Assembly (NCBI GenBank): GCA_003455595.1
Contig: DMQT01000021.1
Location: 6,806-14,169, forward strand
From: Betaproteobacteria bacterium
GTDB taxonomy: Bacteria; Pseudomonadota; Gammaproteobacteria; Burkholderiales; Sulfuriferulaceae
Reading direction: 5' to 3'
DNA: 7,364 nucleotides
Shown here: piece by piece, positions 5,677 to 7,364 of the stretch
How positions within the stretch are numbered: position 1 is the first letter of the stretch
Layout: each line of letters begins with the position of its first letter
Translations under genes and position numbers: made by a program
Notes under the pieces: generated by a model
What the model saw: the letters and a program-made list of their open reading frames with translations, nothing else
Told to the model about the DNA's origin: nothing
Database searches by the model: none

Positions 5677-6960
5677 ATGACCAGAAACGAAGAACTGTTT
5701 GCCCGGGCGCAGCGCCATATTCCTGGCGGCGTGAATTCTCCGGTGCGCGCTTTCCGCTCGGTGGGCGGCACGCCGTGCTTTTTCGAGCGTGCGTTGGGGC
5801 CGCGCATCTGGGATGCCGATGGCCACGAATACATCGACTACGTCGGTTCGTGGGGGCCGATGATCCTGGGACACAGCCATCCGGACGTGCTCAAGGCAGT
5901 GTGCGACGCCGCTGCCAAAGGCCTGAGTTTTGGCGCGCCAACCGGGCGCGAAGTGGAAATTGCCGACCTGCTCACCGAGCTGGTGCCGAGCATGGACATG
6001 GTGCGCCTGACCAGCTCCGGCACCGAGGCAACGATGAGCGCGATTCGTCTGGCGCGCGGCTATACCGGGCGCAACAAGATCATCAAGTTCGAAGGTTGCT
6101 ACCACGGCCACGGCGATTCGCTGCTGGTGAAAGCCGGTTCCGGTGCGCTCACTTTCGGCCAGCCCAGCTCAGCCGGGGTACCGCCCGAGCTGGCTGCGCT
6201 AACCCTGGTACTGGACTACAACAACGCTGCGCAACTGGCGGAAACCTTTGCCCGCATCGGCGATGAAATCGCAGCAGTGATCGTTGAGCCAGTCGTGGGC
6301 AACATGAACCTGATCGTGCCCACACCGGAATTTCTGCAAACCATGCGCGCGGTCTGCACGCAACATGGCGCGGTGCTGATTTTCGACGAAGTAATGACCG
6401 GTTTCCGTGTCGCCTTGGGCGGTGCGCAGGCGCTGTACGGCATCACGCCTGATCTATCGACGTTTGGCAAAGTCATCGGCGGTGGCATGCCAATGGGCGC
6501 ATTCGGCGGACGCCGCGACATCATGGAAATGCTGGCACCGCTGGGTCCGGTGTATCAAGCGGGTACGCTGTCGGGCAACCCGGTGGCGGTGGCGGCAGGC
6601 TTGGCCACGCTCAATCTGGTGCGTGCCGAGGGGTTTCACGCACGGCTGAGTGCCACCACCACACGCCTGATGCAGGGGCTGACTGAGGCCGCCGCACGGC
6701 ATGGCGTGGTATTCAGCGCGCAATCGGTGGGCGGCATGTTTGGCTTGTATTTCCGCGCCAGCGTGCCGAATACCTATGCCGAGGTGATGGAATGCGACAA
6801 GGAGGCATTCAACCGCTTTTTCCACGCCATGCTGGATGCAGGTATTTATCTGGCACCGTCGGCGTTTGAGGCCGGGTTTGTTTCGGCAGCACACGGCGAA
6901 GTTGAAATCGCAGCCACGCTGGCGGCGGCCGATCAGGTGTTCAGGGGCATGGCGGCATAA
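5677..6960 (+). CDS. hemL: HemL, glutamate-1-semialdehyde 2,1-aminomutase
   Basis: This 427-residue PLP enzyme converts glutamate-1-semialdehyde to 5-aminolevulinate, the last step of the C5 route to tetrapyrroles. This implies ALA is made from glutamyl-tRNA and not by the ALA synthase used by alphaproteobacteria. The PLP-binding lysine is K265 in [18 protein letters not shown], the same position as in the E. coli enzyme. Other class-III aminotransferase marks are SSGTEA (113-118), the [18 protein letters not shown] region (140-157), [10 protein letters not shown] (235-244) with D237 facing the PLP ring, and QAGTLSGNP (294-302). The start [12 protein letters not shown] fits the family. The same frame stays open 29 codons upstream inside thiE, but those residues are arginine-rich shadow translation. 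It begins four bases after the thiE stop with little Shine-Dalgarno of its own, so it is probably co-translated with thiE. Confidence 0.97.
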   Translation: MTRNEELFARAQRHIPGGVNSPVRAFRSVGGTPCFFERALGPRIWDADGHEYIDYVGSWGPMILGHSHPDVLKAVCDAAAKGLSFGAPTGREVEIADLLTELVPSMDMVRLTSSGTEATMSAIRLARGYTGRNKIIKFEGCYHGHGDSLLVKAGSGALTFGQPSSAGVPPELAALTLVLDYNNAAQLAETFARIGDEIAAVIVEPVVGNMNLIVPTPEFLQTMRAVCTQHGAVLIFDEVMTGFRVALGGAQALYGITPDLSTFGKVIGGGMPMGAFGGRRDIMEMLAPLGPVYQAGTLSGNPVAVAAGLATLNLVRAEGFHARLSATTTRLMQGLTEAAARHGVVFSAQSVGGMFGLYFRASVPNTYAEVMECDKEAFNRFFHAMLDAGIYLAPSAFEAGFVSAAHGEVEIAATLAAADQVFRGMAA

Positions 6961-6973
6961 GTGCCTGTCGGCT

Positions 6974-7009
6974 CAATAAAAAACGCAGCCTGGGCTGCGT
7001 TTTTTATTG
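6974..7009. terminator. Bidirectional intrinsic terminator between hemL and grxD
   Basis: The arms CAATAAAAAACGCAGCC (6974-6990) and GGCTGCGTTTTTTATTG (6993-7009) are perfect 17-bp reverse complements around two bases (TG). In practice this is a GC-rich CGCAGC/GCTGCG stem with a small loop, flanked by A6 and T6. It therefore reads as stem plus U tract on both strands. It lies 14 bases after the hemL stop and 17 bases after the grxD stop, so one element serves both convergent transcripts. Confidence 0.93.
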
Positions 7010-7025
7010 GTCGAAGATAACTAAC

Positions 7026-7334
7026 TCAGGCAGCCAGCATTTTCTGCAATTCGCCGTTCTGATACATCTCGCGCATGATGTCGGAGCCGCCGACAAATTC
7101 GCCGTTGATGTAGAGCTGTGGAATGGTCGGCCAGTTGGCAAACTCTTTGATGCCCTGACGGATTTCTGCATCAGCCAGCACGTTTACGGTGTACAAGTCT
7201 TCCACGCCGCAGGCTTTAAGCATCTGGGTGGCGCTGGAGGAAAAGCCGCATTGTGGGAATTGCGGCGTGCCTTTCATGTAGAGCACGACTTTGTGGCTGG
7301 TGACTTGCTCGCGGATGGTGTCTTGAACGCTCAT
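7026..7334 (-). CDS. grxD: GrxD, monothiol glutaredoxin (CGFS type)
   Basis: This 102-residue class II glutaredoxin has the CGFS active site (C29-S32) inside KGTPQFPQCGFSSS, the cis-Pro loop WPTIPQLYING (68-78) and the glutathione-binding GGSD (82-85). These are all the marks of the Grx4/Grx5 group, which binds a [2Fe-2S] cluster between two monomers with glutathione and passes clusters to targets instead of acting as a general disulfide reductase. Length is typical for the bacterial single-domain form. The start is ATG 7334, with GGAG about eleven bases upstream (slightly long spacing). It converges on hemL, and the two share the hairpin at 6974-7009. The ATG overlaps a TGA in another frame as ATGA, which may be the end of an upstream gene, so grxD could be the distal gene of an operon outside the window. 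Confidence 0.96.
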   Translation of the reverse strand: MSVQDTIREQVTSHKVVLYMKGTPQFPQCGFSSSATQMLKACGVEDLYTVNVLADAEIRQGIKEFANWPTIPQLYINGEFVGGSDIMREMYQNGELQKMLAA

Positions 7335-7364
7335 TGCTGGAAATGCTCCATATTGAATTGAAAG
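7331..7364 (-). CDS. Possible 3' end of a gene upstream of grxD (edge fragment)
   Basis: On the minus strand the frame entering from the right edge reads ten sense codons (FQFNMEHFQQ) and ends in TGA at 7333-7331. This overlaps the grxD start as ATGA, a common arrangement for coupled genes. Ten codons are too few to name a product, and an open stretch this short can occur by chance. Confidence 0.2.
   Translation of the reverse strand, partial: FQFNMEHFQQ

Noticed and set aside
5650..6111. Minus-strand open frames opposite hemL (also 6454-6894) and thiE (5097-5507)
   Set aside because: All are antisense shadows of high-GC codon use in certain genes, with no motifs and no convincing starts.

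Overview
The window is chromosomal core sequence that looks betaproteobacterial. Three things suggest this: the twitching-motility chemosensory cluster (pilG-pilH-pilI-pilJ-chpA) lies beside rubredoxin and thiD-thiE-hemL; the ThiD sequence matches the form I know from Betaproteobacteria; and PilJ carries a cytoplasmic N-terminal extension of the betaproteobacterial kind. A Nitrosomonadales/Gallionellaceae-type organism is my best guess, from memory of these families and not from a search. I see no insertion sequence, phage gene, tRNA, rRNA, CRISPR array or base-composition break.

Left part (1-3838, minus strand): a tightly packed operon read right to left. The order is pilG (GTG start with a strong GAGGT ribosome site), pilH, pilI, pilJ and the first 105 codons of chpA/pilL, which runs off the left edge. 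Gaps are 20, 25, 45 and 36 bp. PilJ is the membrane receptor, PilI the CheW-type adaptor, ChpA the histidine kinase with Hpt-like modules, and PilG and PilH the CheY-type receivers that set type IV pilus extension and retraction and cAMP signalling. No pilK-type methyltransferase lies between pilJ and chpA.

Middle (3839-4224): a 133-bp pilG leader, a 58-residue rubredoxin gene (minus strand), and a compact 76-bp divergent control region before thiD. That region holds a perfect 7-bp inverted repeat, candidate -10 boxes on both strands, and a strong Shine-Dalgarno-like sequence whose nearest ATG is out of frame with rubredoxin.

Right part (4225-7364): thiD-thiE-hemL on the plus strand forms an apparent operon (4-bp overlap, then a 4-bp gap). 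It combines two thiamine steps (HMP-P kinase, thiamine phosphate synthase) with the glutamate-1-semialdehyde step of C5-pathway haem synthesis. A symmetrical 17-bp-arm hairpin with A and T tracts separates it from the convergent grxD, a monothiol CGFS glutaredoxin linked to iron-sulfur cluster handling. A few open codons at the right edge may be the tail of a gene upstream of grxD.

I did not find a convincing undescribed system. Every sizeable gene belongs to a known family. The least explained sequence is the 76-bp region between rubredoxin and thiD.
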